A DNA stretch of 11,046 nucleotides from Elusimicrobia bacterium CG08_land_8_20_14_0_20_59_10 (GTDB lineage Bacteria; Elusimicrobiota; Elusimicrobia; Elusimicrobiales; UBA9959): contig PEXO01000207.1 in assembly GCA_002779045.1 (NCBI GenBank), positions 216 to 11,261 on the forward strand, written 5' to 3'. How positions within the stretch are numbered: the first letter of the stretch is position 1; every line of letters starts with the position of its first letter. The translations under genes were made by a program, and so were the position numbers. Positions 1 through 6,765 of this stretch are shown in pieces. The notes beneath the pieces were generated by a model. The model made no database searches. It was not told the DNA's origin and saw only the letters and a list, made by a program, of their open reading frames with translations.

Positions 1-972
1 AGCGAATTTAGCTTTCAATTCCTCTATCGCAGCCCCCCCGGCCCTATTTTCCTCTGAAACTGCAACCTGCTCCCTGGCCAAGACACACAGATCAGCCTCA
101 AGTTTCTCCATCCTTTTGGCGATAACCCCCGCCCCGCCCTCCAACCGCATCACGCGCCGTGAGTCCGACTCCACGGTCTCAAGTCTTTTCTCCAGATATG
201 CCAAGGCCGCGATATTTTTCCCGACTTCCTCCACCCGCTCGCGGACGATCAGGAAGTCCCGCGCGTTAAGCTTATCGCGCAGTCCGCCGCGCACCGAAAC
301 TTCCCCTACAAGGGCTTCCGCCATAGAAAGCCGGCTTTCCACCCCGCCGAACCTCTCCACAAGCAGCGCCGCGCTGTCGCGGGTAGCAGCTATCTCGGGA
401 AATTTCAGTTCGGCGGAGTCCATCCTCGCCACAAGCGAAACCAGCTTTTCTTCTACCCGGGCCGTTTCCCCCGACAACCGTGACGAAGCCTCCGCCGCCC
501 CGGCGCCCAGCTCCCGACAGGCGTCTTCAAGCCCCGTCAGACGTTCGCCGGTCTTGTCGCTTTCCTGCGCGGCCTTTTGTTCGGCCATGAATTCACGCAG
601 GGCCTCTTCCGCGCGGCCCAGGGCCTGGCGCTGCGCCTCGTCCTTCAAGTCCGACTCCGCTGCAAGTTTTGATATCCTTTCCTGCGCGTCGGAAAGACGC
701 GTTTCGAGGTCCGCCGTTTTCAGCTGCAACAGCTCAACCTCGCCAAGCACGGGCGCCGCTTCGGAAGCCACTACTGGCGCCGCTTCGGATGTGCCTTCAG
801 CGGCCGGCACGGGTTGTGCCTCCACGGGAGGGACCTGGTCTATGACCGGGGCCCGGGCCTGAAGCAGAGGCGAGCGCGAAGGATCATATGGCGGGAGCGC
901 GGCAGCGGGAGCCTTGTCCGCGGCGGGTTTTCTCCTGAAGAAGTCCAGGATCTTAGCCAGCCTTTCGTTCAT
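1..972 (-). CDS. Coiled-coil protein of unknown function (3' end outside window)
   Basis: The reading frame is open from an ATG at 972 to the left edge, giving at least 324 residues; the C-terminus is missing. The start is supported by a purine-rich AGAGGAAG just upstream. I do not recognise a family. A short basic N-terminus (MNERLAKILDFFRRK) is followed by a Pro/Ala-rich stretch (about residues 20-75) holding the repeat SEAAPV twice. From about residue 80 onward it is almost all charged/Ala/Leu helix with heptad-like spacing, typical of a long coiled coil. There is no signal peptide, membrane segment or catalytic motif. A cytoplasmic structural or scaffolding role is inference only. The real protein is on the minus strand; the long plus-strand frame across it is its Ser/Arg-rich shadow. 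It diverges from the response regulator, with 264 bp between them. Confidence 0.8.
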   Translation of the reverse strand, partial: MNERLAKILDFFRRKPAADKAPAAALPPYDPSRSPLLQARAPVIDQVPPVEAQPVPAAEGTSEAAPVVASEAAPVLGEVELLQLKTADLETRLSDAQERISKLAAESDLKDEAQRQALGRAEEALREFMAEQKAAQESDKTGERLTGLEDACRELGAGAAEASSRLSGETARVEEKLVSLVARMDSAELKFPEIAATRDSAALLVERFGGVESRLSMAEALVGEVSVRGGLRDKLNARDFLIVRERVEEVGKNIAALAYLEKRLETVESDSRRVMRLEGGAGVIAKRMEKLEADLCVLAREQVAVSEENRAGGAAIEELKAKFA

Positions 973-1236
973 CTATTGTCTTCCTCTCAATACCGGTACC
1001 GGGCGCTTAAAGCCGTACCGCGCGGCACTGCGCGGGTATAAAGAATATTATAATAAGCCGCTGTTACGGAATACCTAACAGGGCATTAACTTTTTGTTTC
1101 AATCAAACGGGCGATCCGGCATAAAGCTCCCGGCCCCGGGCCGCGGCCAAAGCCGGCTCATCAACCCTGAAGTTCGATCAAGCCGGGCCCGAGCCCGAGC
1201 AGGCGGGGTAATACCAATTTAGTACAATAACACGAT
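973..1236. other. Divergent intergenic region, AT-rich core and GC-rich palindromes
   Basis: This 264-bp gap separates the minus-strand coiled-coil gene from the plus-strand response regulator. An AT-rich core contains TATAAT on the plus strand (1049-1054) and TATAAT on the minus strand (1052-1047), so it could serve both directions, but I see no good -35 box for either. From 1129 to 1148 it becomes GC-rich, with CCCGG/CCGGG arms (1129-1140) and the perfect palindrome GGCCGCGGCC (1139-1148). CCCGAG is repeated near 1188-1198. No ORF, tRNA or known riboswitch is recognisable. Confidence 0.45.
1223..1228 (+). promoter_or_regulatory. Possible -10 element immediately before the response regulator start
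   Basis: TACAAT lies 8 bases before the ATG at 1237. Transcription would then begin within a few bases of the start codon. No Shine-Dalgarno sequence lies in the usual window before this ATG, which fits a leaderless message. No convincing -35 box is present, so this is weak evidence. Confidence 0.3.
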
Positions 1237-1623
1237 ATGGCCAAAATTCTACTGGTGGACGACGATTCCGCATTTCAGACAATGCTGCTTTACCGGTTTG
1301 TCGACGCGGGATTTGAGGTGGAGCCGGCTTCGAACGGCAATGAGGCGCTGGAAAAATTAAAAACCTTCAAGGCCGATCTGCTGATATTGGACGTGAACAT
1401 GCCGGGGCTCAACGGCATTGAACTTATCAAGATACTGCGGGCCAAGGATGAGACGCGCGACCTCCCGATTATTTTCATGACCGGCAGCAGTTATTCCGAG
1501 ATAAACGTTGCCTGGCTTGCGCCGGAACTGAAGCACCAGGTCCTCCTGAATAAAACGACCGAGTGGAAAGTTGTCCTGGAGAAAGTACAATCACTGCTCA
1601 ACACGCCGCCGGCCGCGAAATAG
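1237..1623 (+). CDS. Stand-alone receiver-domain response regulator (CheY-like)
   Basis: A 128-residue protein that is one REC domain with no output domain. The acidic pocket is VDDD (D8, D9, D10). The phosphoacceptor is D52 in the LILDVNMPG stretch, the conserved Thr is T82 in MTG, and the conserved Lys is K106. All residues needed for phosphotransfer from a histidine kinase and for the Ser/Thr switch are present. By analogy with CheY/Spo0F-type proteins it should act through protein contacts or as a phosphorelay intermediate. No kinase or chemotaxis gene is nearby, so the partner is unknown. The start has no evident ribosome binding site. The downstream SUMF1-fold gene follows in the same direction after 79 bp, with a GC hairpin between them. 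Confidence 0.93.
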   Translation: MAKILLVDDDSAFQTMLLYRFVDAGFEVEPASNGNEALEKLKTFKADLLILDVNMPGLNGIELIKILRAKDETRDLPIIFMTGSSYSEINVAWLAPELKHQVLLNKTTEWKVVLEKVQSLLNTPPAAK

Positions 1624-1634
1624 GATATGCCCCG

Positions 1635-1649
1635 GCCCGGCTGCCGGGC
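1635..1649 (+). repeat. Small GC hairpin after the response regulator
   Basis: GCCCGG (1635-1640), loop CTG, then CCGGGC (1644-1649) forms a perfect 6-bp stem 11 bases past the response regulator stop codon. No T-run follows, so it is at best a weak or factor-dependent terminator, or an mRNA 3'-end stabiliser. Confidence 0.4.
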
Positions 1650-1702
1650 GCCGCGCACTCCGCGTTCCGTCCGGCCGGCTTAAAAACCTCATTGGTCATA
1701 CT

Positions 1703-2665
1703 ATGAAAAACCATCTTTCACACGCAGTATTTTTCTTTTTTCCCGCACTGATTTTCGCCGGCGCCGCCCCCCTGCAGGCCCAGTTCAGGCGCGGCCAGGA
1801 CCAGTCCGAACTTATAAGATACATCCAGGGCCGGGACGCGGACCCCTCCTGCGGCGTCTGCCTCAAAGCGGCGCAGAAATATTTTGACGATAAAAAAGAA
1901 CAAGAGCTGGCGGCGAAAACGGCTGGCATGGCGCTTATCCCGGCCGGCAGGTACTATTCGGGCTCCCCCAGGACCATCGGAGATCCCGACGAACGCCCGG
2001 CCGCCGAGATCCAGCTGGACGCTTTCTATATAGAGCAGACCGAGGTCACACTGAAAGACTATATGGAGTTCGTCCAGGCGACCAAGTCCAATCACCCGGA
2101 ATGGAACATTCCTAACGGGAAGTTCAATATTAAGACCGGCAAGGACGCTTATTACCGGCGCCTTAAAATATTGATCAGCACCTGCAAGACCTGCCCGGTG
2201 TTCGGAGTATCCTGGAAGAACGCCGACGCCTATTGCCGCTGGAAGAAACGCCGCCTTCCCACCGAGGCGGAATGGGAAGCCGCGGCGCGCGCCGGGGCAA
2301 AAGAGGCCTACTCGTTCGGCGACCTCCCCGTGGGCGCCGGCGCCTATGCCTGGATTGAGGATAATTCCAAGGGGATACCGCATCCCGTGGGACAGAAAAA
2401 ACCCAATAACTACGGCATGCACGATATGCACGGGAATGTCTGGGAATGGGTCTCCGACGTCTACGACAAGACTTATTATGCCAAAAGGCAGAACAAAAAC
2501 CCCACCGGCCCGCCCAGCGGCAGTGAGCATGTGATCCGCGGCGGCTCCTGGGCCGGGGATGCGGATGCCACGCGCTGCGCCAACCGGGTCGGCTCCAAGT
2601 CCGTGAACGACGACATCGGGTTCCGCTGCGCCATCTCGCAGAGGGACCTGGCACGGCAGCGATAG
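1703..2665 (+). CDS. Exported SUMF1/FGE-fold protein lacking the FGE catalytic cysteines
   Basis: A 320-residue protein. The start was chosen at the ATG that opens a clear signal peptide (hydrophobic residues 8-21, cleavage likely after LQA at 26); the frame extends upstream into the previous gene but that part looks non-coding. The SUMF1 domain (formylglycine-generating-enzyme fold, related to C-type lectins) covers about residues 75-311: GMALIPAG (75-82), IEQTEVTLKDYMEF (110-123), GVSWKNADAYCRW (168-180), RRLPTEAEWEAAARAG (183-198), MHGNVWEWVSD (242-252), RGGSW (279-283), GFRCA (306-310). True FGE has two cysteines just after RGGS that bind copper. Here those positions read AGDADATRC, with only one shifted Cys (C292), so sulfatase activation is unlikely; a binding or structural role is more plausible. 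Two CxxC pairs (C50/C53 and C161/C164) are unusual and may form disulfides or bind metal. No Shine-Dalgarno is evident at 1703. Confidence 0.88.
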   Translation: MKNHLSHAVFFFFPALIFAGAAPLQAQFRRGQDQSELIRYIQGRDADPSCGVCLKAAQKYFDDKKEQELAAKTAGMALIPAGRYYSGSPRTIGDPDERPAAEIQLDAFYIEQTEVTLKDYMEFVQATKSNHPEWNIPNGKFNIKTGKDAYYRRLKILISTCKTCPVFGVSWKNADAYCRWKKRRLPTEAEWEAAARAGAKEAYSFGDLPVGAGAYAWIEDNSKGIPHPVGQKKPNNYGMHDMHGNVWEWVSDVYDKTYYAKRQNKNPTGPPSGSEHVIRGGSWAGDADATRCANRVGSKSVNDDIGFRCAISQRDLARQR

Positions 2666-2681
2666 CGGTCGCCCCGGATTT

Positions 2682-2709
2682 TTGGCGCGCGGCCTGATTA
2701 AGTTATAAT
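2682..2709 (+). promoter_or_regulatory. Sigma70-like promoter of the peptide transporter gene
   Basis: TTGGCG (2682-2687), a 16-bp spacer and a perfect TATAAT (2704-2709) lie in the gap before the transporter. Transcription would start near 2716, giving a leader of about 27 nt that includes the GGGAG ribosome binding site at 2733-2737. Confidence 0.6.
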
Positions 2710-2742
2710 TGTCACAATTCAAAGAGCGGCACGGGAGAGCAA

Positions 2743-4191
2743 ATGAGCGTACATAAGAACCACCCTAAAGGCCTTTTTCTTTTATTTTTCGTAGAGATGT
2801 GGGAGCGCTTCTCCTACTATGGCATGCGGGCGCTGCTGATGCTCTACATGGTCAAGTTCCTGATGTACAGCACAGAAAAATCCGCTCATATATACGGCTG
2901 GTACACCGGCGTGGTCTATCTGACCCCGTTGCTCGGCGGCTACATAGCGGACCGCTACCTGGGTCAGCGCAAATCCATAGTAGTCGGAGGCACACTGATG
3001 GCCCTGGGGCATTTCGCCATGGCCTTCCCCCCTGCCCCTTTCTTCTTCGGCGCCATGATACTGCTTATCCTTGGCAACGGATTTTTCAAGCCCAACATCT
3101 CCACCGTTGTGGGGAAGCTGTACGAAGAGAACGATCCGCGCCGAGACGCCGGTTTCACCATCTTCTACATGGGCATAAACCTGGGCGCCATGTTCTCTCC
3201 CCTGATCTGCAGCACGCTGGGAGAAAAAGTGGGCTGGCACTGGGGTTTCGGCGCAGCAGGCGTGGGAATGGTGCTCGGCCTTGCGATGTACCTTTGGGGG
3301 CAGAAAGCGCTGCTCGGCGACAAAGGAATGAAGCCGGCGGCCCCGCAGACCGATTACTGGGTACCTATAACGATGGTAACAGTGACGGTCCTGATCCTGG
3401 TTGCCAGCGCCTTCCAGATGAACGGCTACGATATAAAGGGATTGTTGCCGAACTGGGTATACGGCCTGGCGGCTGTGCTGGTGCTTCTGGGCATGGCCTA
3501 CGCCTATGCCTCCAAGCCCAAATCCACGCTGACACAGATCGAGAAACAGCGCCTGGCCGTCATCTTCATCATGGTATTCTTCTGCATCTTCTTCTGGTCG
3601 GCCTTCGAACAGGCGGGCAGTTCTCTGACGCTGTTCGCCGATCAGGAAACCAACAGATGGATAAATATCTTCGGCTGGCATTGGCAATTCCCCGCCGGGT
3701 ATTTCCAGTCGCTCAACCCGTTCTTCATCGTGCTGCTGGCGCCTTTCTTCTCGAAGATGTGGATCAACCTGGGAGAAACCGGCAGGGAACCCTCCAGTCC
3801 GACAAAATTCGCTATAGGTCTGGGCCTGTTGGCCATAGGCTTCGTGGTTATGATAGCGGCCGCGGCGTCATATCAGAAATACGGCCCCGTCAGCATGGTG
3901 TGGCTGGTGGGGGCTTATCTCTTCCACACATTGGGCGAGCTGTGTCTCTCCCCGGTAGGGCTGTCGCTGGTGACAAAGCTGGCCCCGGCACAATTCGGCT
4001 CGCTGATGATGGGCGTCTGGTTCCTGTCCAGCGTGGCGGCGGGCTTCGTAGGCGGTTTCTTTGCCAGCGGTTATGATTCGATGAACCACATGAAATTCTT
4101 CATGATCCCCACAGCCACCGGCCTTGGCGCGGCGGCCCTGCTGCTGGCAATGACCCCCAAGCTCAAGAAGTGGATGCACGGCATACACTAG
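2743..4191 (+). CDS. POT/PTR2-family proton-coupled oligopeptide transporter
   Basis: A 482-residue integral membrane protein with many hydrophobic segments, the normal length for bacterial POT (DtpT-like) members of the major facilitator superfamily. The family motif ExxERFxYYG is intact at residues 18-27 (E18, E21, R22, Y25, Y26); these residues couple proton movement and peptide binding. The PTR2 signatures follow: GGYIADRYLG with a basic continuation in the loop between the second and third helices, and FYMGINLGAMFSP in the fifth helix. The C-terminal half has FWSAFEQAGSSL and LGELCLSPVGLSLV, also family hallmarks. It should import di- and tripeptides across the inner membrane using the proton gradient. 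It has its own promoter and a GGGAG ribosome binding site, and it ends flush against a hairpin shared with the convergent TPR gene, so it is probably monocistronic. Substrate range cannot be read from sequence. Confidence 0.96.
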   Translation: MSVHKNHPKGLFLLFFVEMWERFSYYGMRALLMLYMVKFLMYSTEKSAHIYGWYTGVVYLTPLLGGYIADRYLGQRKSIVVGGTLMALGHFAMAFPPAPFFFGAMILLILGNGFFKPNISTVVGKLYEENDPRRDAGFTIFYMGINLGAMFSPLICSTLGEKVGWHWGFGAAGVGMVLGLAMYLWGQKALLGDKGMKPAAPQTDYWVPITMVTVTVLILVASAFQMNGYDIKGLLPNWVYGLAAVLVLLGMAYAYASKPKSTLTQIEKQRLAVIFIMVFFCIFFWSAFEQAGSSLTLFADQETNRWINIFGWHWQFPAGYFQSLNPFFIVLLAPFFSKMWINLGETGREPSSPTKFAIGLGLLAIGFVVMIAAAASYQKYGPVSMVWLVGAYLFHTLGELCLSPVGLSLVTKLAPAQFGSLMMGVWFLSSVAAGFVGGFFASGYDSMNHMKFFMIPTATGLGAAALLLAMTPKLKKWMHGIH

Positions 4192-4216
4192 CCGGAAATT
4201 GCCGTGCAATTTCCGG
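4192..4216. terminator. Perfect hairpin filling the convergent intergenic gap
   Basis: CCGGAAATTGC (4192-4202), loop CGT, GCAATTTCCGG (4206-4216): an 11-bp perfect stem. It begins one base after the transporter stop codon and ends one base before the stop codon of the opposite-strand TPR gene, so the gap consists entirely of this hairpin. There is no T-tract on either side, so classic intrinsic termination is uncertain. A bidirectional 3'-end barrier or factor-assisted terminator fits the position. Confidence 0.65.
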
Positions 4217-4591
4217 TTACTGCCGCCAGTCGGCCAGCATATCTTTCTTGCGCAGGACCACCGAACCGTGGAGGTTCATCTCCTCCGGCGCTTCCCTAAG
4301 CACCTCGAAGGCTTTCTCCCGCTCGCCCTTCTGGTAATAAGCGAGCGCTATACCGAAATAGGCCGGCAGGCAGTCGCTCTTCAGCCCTATGGCCTCCTGG
4401 AAATCAGCTACGGCCAGGTCGAACTCATTGCGCCCCCCGAAAGCGTTCCCGCGTTCCGTAAGCCAGGAAACTTTCAGGTTGTTCACCATTTCCGGGTCTT
4501 CCCCGAACATTCTTTCCAGCTCCCGGAACTTCTTTATTTTTTCTTTTTCCGGACTCCTGCAAAAAAAGCGGAAGGGGGAGAATATTTTCAT
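4217..4591 (-). CDS. Small TPR-repeat protein
   Basis: A 124-residue protein (start ATG at 4591; an in-frame GTG at 4603 would add four residues). After a basic, aromatic N-terminus (MKIFSPFRFFCR) and a charged helix there are two tetratricopeptide-type units, about residues 45-72 (AVADFQEAIGL) and 77-100 (IALAYYQKGEREKAFEVL), with the usual small/aromatic spacing. The C-terminus (VVLRKKDMLADWRQ) looks like a capping helix. There is no strong signal peptide, so it is probably cytoplasmic. TPR units mediate protein binding; no partner can be named. Neither start has a good Shine-Dalgarno. A TATAAT on the minus strand (4680-4675) could supply its promoter, overlapping the divergent promoter of the next unit. 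Confidence 0.75.
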   Translation of the reverse strand: MKIFSPFRFFCRSPEKEKIKKFRELERMFGEDPEMVNNLKVSWLTERGNAFGGRNEFDLAVADFQEAIGLKSDCLPAYFGIALAYYQKGEREKAFEVLREAPEEMNLHGSVVLRKKDMLADWRQ

Positions 4592-4648
4592 AATTGCCTG
4601 CACAGCACTAGCCCGGGACGGAAGTCCGGCCGGGAAACGGAAAGCCTG

Positions 4649-4677
4649 TTGACATGCCTTGCCGTCATTGTTATATT
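4649..4677 (+). promoter_or_regulatory. Near-consensus sigma70 promoter of the repeat-protein/protease unit
   Basis: TTGACA (4649-4654), exactly 17 bp, then TATATT (4672-4677). It matches the housekeeping consensus in 11 of 12 positions with ideal spacing. Transcription would start near 4684 and give a leader of about 90 nt carrying an eight-base C run (4698-4705). The minus-strand TATAAT at 4680-4675 overlaps the -10, so the two divergent genes may compete for polymerase. Confidence 0.75.
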
Positions 4678-4772
4678 ATACTCAATCAGGGGAAAGGCCC
4701 CCCCCGTTGCCGCATCTGACCAGGCCGGGCGAAACTGTACGGGAGCATGCGGGAACGGGCTTATATCTAACT

Positions 4773-5489
4773 ATGGCAGAAGAACAGAAAAGCTCCGGCT
4801 GGAAGATCTGGCTTTACCTGACGCCAGTCTATATAATCCTGGCCGTGCCGCTGTATAAGTGGACGATGAAGAACCAGTCAGGAGAACTCTCCCTTTCAAA
4901 AGCCGATTATTCCGCTTTTAACTCCTCCGAAGGAGAGGTAAAAAAGGCGAACACCGACGGCTACGATCCGAACCTGAGCGACATAGGCTACACGCTGAGC
5001 TACAAATCCGGCGGCAGCAAGAGCGGCACGCAGGAGGAACTGGATTGGGGCTACAAGGAAGGCTACCTGCTTTCCGCCCTGGGCGGCAACCTCGATAACC
5101 CCAAAGCGCTGGACGAGCTTTTCAATAACAAGTGGATGATAAAGGGTTTCATGAGCCGGAAAAACGTGCGAAGAACACTGGCCACTCCGGAATCGCTGGT
5201 CGAGTTCCTTGGCGGCTCCCCGGCAGTCAACGATTTCCTGTCCGACAGGACCGTTAACGCGGCCCTGAACAGCCTGCAGATAACCGAGATACTGACACAG
5301 AGCGATATGGCGAAGACCCTGCTGGAAACGCCGGCGATACAGGGACTTATCAAAAACCCTGACACGGTGCGGGGACTTTTCGGGGACAATCCGAAGATAC
5401 TGGCGCTGCTGCGCAGGCCGGAAATAAAGGCCGCTATAATGGCGAGCCCCCAGACCGTGCCTCTAGCTAAGGCACTGGGATGGAAATGA
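4773..5489 (+). CDS. Membrane-anchored helical-repeat protein, unknown function
   Basis: A 238-residue protein. I chose the ATG at 4773 (MAEEQKSSGWK) because the upstream extension of the frame looks non-coding. One hydrophobic segment at residues 13-28 (IWLYLTPVYIILAVPL) is probably an uncleaved membrane anchor. A polar, Gly/Ser-rich region (35-95) with many Tyr and Asp residues follows. From about 105 to 235 the protein is a string of short helices with a period near ten residues, each reading roughly hydrophobic-x-x-hydrophobic-hydrophobic and often ending in Pro or Ser (FLGGSP, LLETP, LIKNPD, LFGDNP, LLRRPE, IMASP). I do not recognise the family. It precedes the secreted S8 protease by 16 bp in the same transcript, so a role in anchoring, binding or assisting an envelope component is possible but unproven. 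The Shine-Dalgarno is poor. Confidence 0.78.
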   Translation: MAEEQKSSGWKIWLYLTPVYIILAVPLYKWTMKNQSGELSLSKADYSAFNSSEGEVKKANTDGYDPNLSDIGYTLSYKSGGSKSGTQEELDWGYKEGYLLSALGGNLDNPKALDELFNNKWMIKGFMSRKNVRRTLATPESLVEFLGGSPAVNDFLSDRTVNAALNSLQITEILTQSDMAKTLLETPAIQGLIKNPDTVRGLFGDNPKILALLRRPEIKAAIMASPQTVPLAKALGWK

Positions 5490-5495
5490 TAGTCC

Positions 5496-5501
5496 GGGAG
5501 G
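5496..5501 (+). promoter_or_regulatory. Shine-Dalgarno of the S8 protease gene
   Basis: GGGAGG lies four bases before the ATG at 5506 and in the 16-bp gap after the upstream gene. It fixes the protease start and supports translation from a shared transcript. Confidence 0.75.
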
Positions 5502-5505
5502 CAAC

Positions 5506-6693
5506 ATGAGAAAAATGACGACAATACTGGCAGGCGCGCTGTTAATGCTGGCTGCGCACGCCCAGGCGGCGCAGAAGGTAATAAGTTTCGAAGCGGCTTA
5601 CCGCGACGGCGCGATAGTAAAGAGCGTCGAGAGCATAGGCGGCAAAGTCTTAAGACAGTTCAAGCTGATAGACGCCCTCTCCGCCGTCTTCCCCGACAAT
5701 ATAAAGGACGCCGCCATCTACTCACTGGAAGGCGTGACCGGCGTTGAAGAGGACAAATACATCAACTGGCTGGAGTCCACGGAACTTTCCATGAATTCCG
5801 TCCCGCTGCCCGGCCTTAAAAGCGCGATGTCAACTATAAACGCCGGGTTGGAACTTCCCCTGCCTGTAAGCCGGACTGATGACCCCGAGATACCCTGGGG
5901 TATAGAACGCGTGAACGCGGCCGGGGCCTGGAACTTCACCGAAGGCGCGGGCATTAAGGTGGCGGTAATAGACACCGGCGTGGATTACACGCATCCCGAC
6001 CTTAAGGGTAACTATGCCGGCGGGTACAATACCATACTCACCACGCAGACCCCCATGGACGACCACGGGCACGGCACGCATGTGTCCGGCACCATAGCCG
6101 CGGTGAAAAACGCTTCCGGGGTGGTGGGCGTAGCCCCCAGGGCGCTCATTTACGGGGTAAAAGTGCTGGACAGGAACGGCAGCGGCTCCTACTCCAACGT
6201 GATGGCCGGAATTGAATGGGCCGCCCTGAACAAGATGGACGTGATAAACATGAGCCTGGGCGGCGGCGGAGCGATGGAAGCCATGCAGAAGATAATGACC
6301 GCGGCTCATGAAGCCGGCGTGACCATAGTCTGCGCGGCGGGCAATGATTCAGGCGCCGTCAATTACCCGGCCAAGTACCCGGAATCCATAGCCGTTTCGG
6401 CCTCCGATTCCTCCGACAGGCTGGCCTACTTCTCCTCCAGGGGCCCCGAGATAGCGGTTATAGCCCCCGGCGTGAACATCTACTCCGCCAGGCTGGGCGG
6501 CGGCTACAGGACCATGTCCGGTACCTCCATGTCATGCCCGCATGTGGCCGGGCTTGCGGCGCTTGCAATAGGCGCCGGGGCCGGCACGCCCGACGAAGTC
6601 AGGGAAAAGCTGACAGGCGCCGCCGTCCTCCTTCCCGGGCTCAAGCCCACCGACCAGGGAGCCGGACTGGTGAACGCGGCAAACCTCCGCTGA
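5506..6693 (+). CDS. Secreted subtilisin-family (S8) serine protease with I9-like pro-region
   Basis: A 395-residue preproenzyme. Residues 1-21 are a signal peptide (cleavage near HAQA). Residues about 24-88 resemble the inhibitor I9 propeptide, ending in the typical GVTGVEED. The catalytic domain runs from about 130 to 392 with the complete triad: D156 in VIDTGVD, H189 in HGHGTHVSG, S341 in SGTSMSCPHVAG. The oxyanion residue is N280 in AAGND. PWGIERVNA (130-138), just before the domain, is the usual start of the mature enzyme. It should be exported, cleave its own propeptide and act as a broad endopeptidase in the periplasm or outside the cell. There is no C-terminal sorting or P-domain extension. 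It is the second gene of a two-gene unit and is followed by a strong terminator. Peptides it releases could feed the nearby peptide transporter, but that link is inference. Confidence 0.97.
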   Translation: MRKMTTILAGALLMLAAHAQAAQKVISFEAAYRDGAIVKSVESIGGKVLRQFKLIDALSAVFPDNIKDAAIYSLEGVTGVEEDKYINWLESTELSMNSVPLPGLKSAMSTINAGLELPLPVSRTDDPEIPWGIERVNAAGAWNFTEGAGIKVAVIDTGVDYTHPDLKGNYAGGYNTILTTQTPMDDHGHGTHVSGTIAAVKNASGVVGVAPRALIYGVKVLDRNGSGSYSNVMAGIEWAALNKMDVINMSLGGGGAMEAMQKIMTAAHEAGVTIVCAAGNDSGAVNYPAKYPESIAVSASDSSDRLAYFSSRGPEIAVIAPGVNIYSARLGGGYRTMSGTSMSCPHVAGLAALAIGAGAGTPDEVREKLTGAAVLLPGLKPTDQGAGLVNAANLR

Positions 6694-6709
6694 CAGCCCG
6701 ACCAGGCAT

Positions 6710-6750
6710 AAAAAAATCCCCGTCCGCCTGAAGCGGACGGGGATTTTTTT
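6710..6750. terminator. Strong bidirectional rho-independent terminator
   Basis: Seven A (6710-6716), TCCCCGTCCGC (6717-6727), loop CTGAA (6728-6732), GCGGACGGGGA (6733-6743), seven T (6744-6750). The 11-bp GC-rich stem is perfect and flanked by A and T tracts, so it works as an intrinsic terminator on both strands. It ends the protease unit on the plus strand and the sigma operon on the minus strand. Confidence 0.95.
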
Positions 6751-6765
6751 ATCTATCCCGGGACT

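Noticed and set aside
116..862. Plus-strand open frame of 248 codons
   Set aside because: It is Ser/Arg-rich low-complexity sequence antisense to the coiled-coil gene, whose minus-strand frame has a ribosome binding site and protein-like composition.
1129..1148. GC palindromes as an intrinsic terminator
   Set aside because: No T-tract follows on either strand and no gene ends nearby; both flanking genes start, rather than end, at this gap.
1703..2665. Reading this gene as a true sulfatase-activating formylglycine-generating enzyme
   Set aside because: The catalytic cysteine pair after RGGS is missing and no sulfatase gene is in the window.
1718..2722. Long minus-strand open frame opposite the SUMF1-fold gene
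   Set aside because: No recognisable motifs; the plus strand carries a signal peptide and the full SUMF1 motif series. GC-rich DNA leaves long antisense frames open.
2799..4076. Plus-strand 425-codon frame inside the transporter gene
   Set aside because: It is an Arg/His-rich out-of-frame shadow of an unmistakable POT transporter.
4659..4772. Upstream extension (38 codons from TTG) of the membrane-anchored repeat protein
   Set aside because: It overlaps the near-consensus promoter and reads as Pro/Arg-rich non-coding sequence; the ATG at 4773 leads directly into the anchor.
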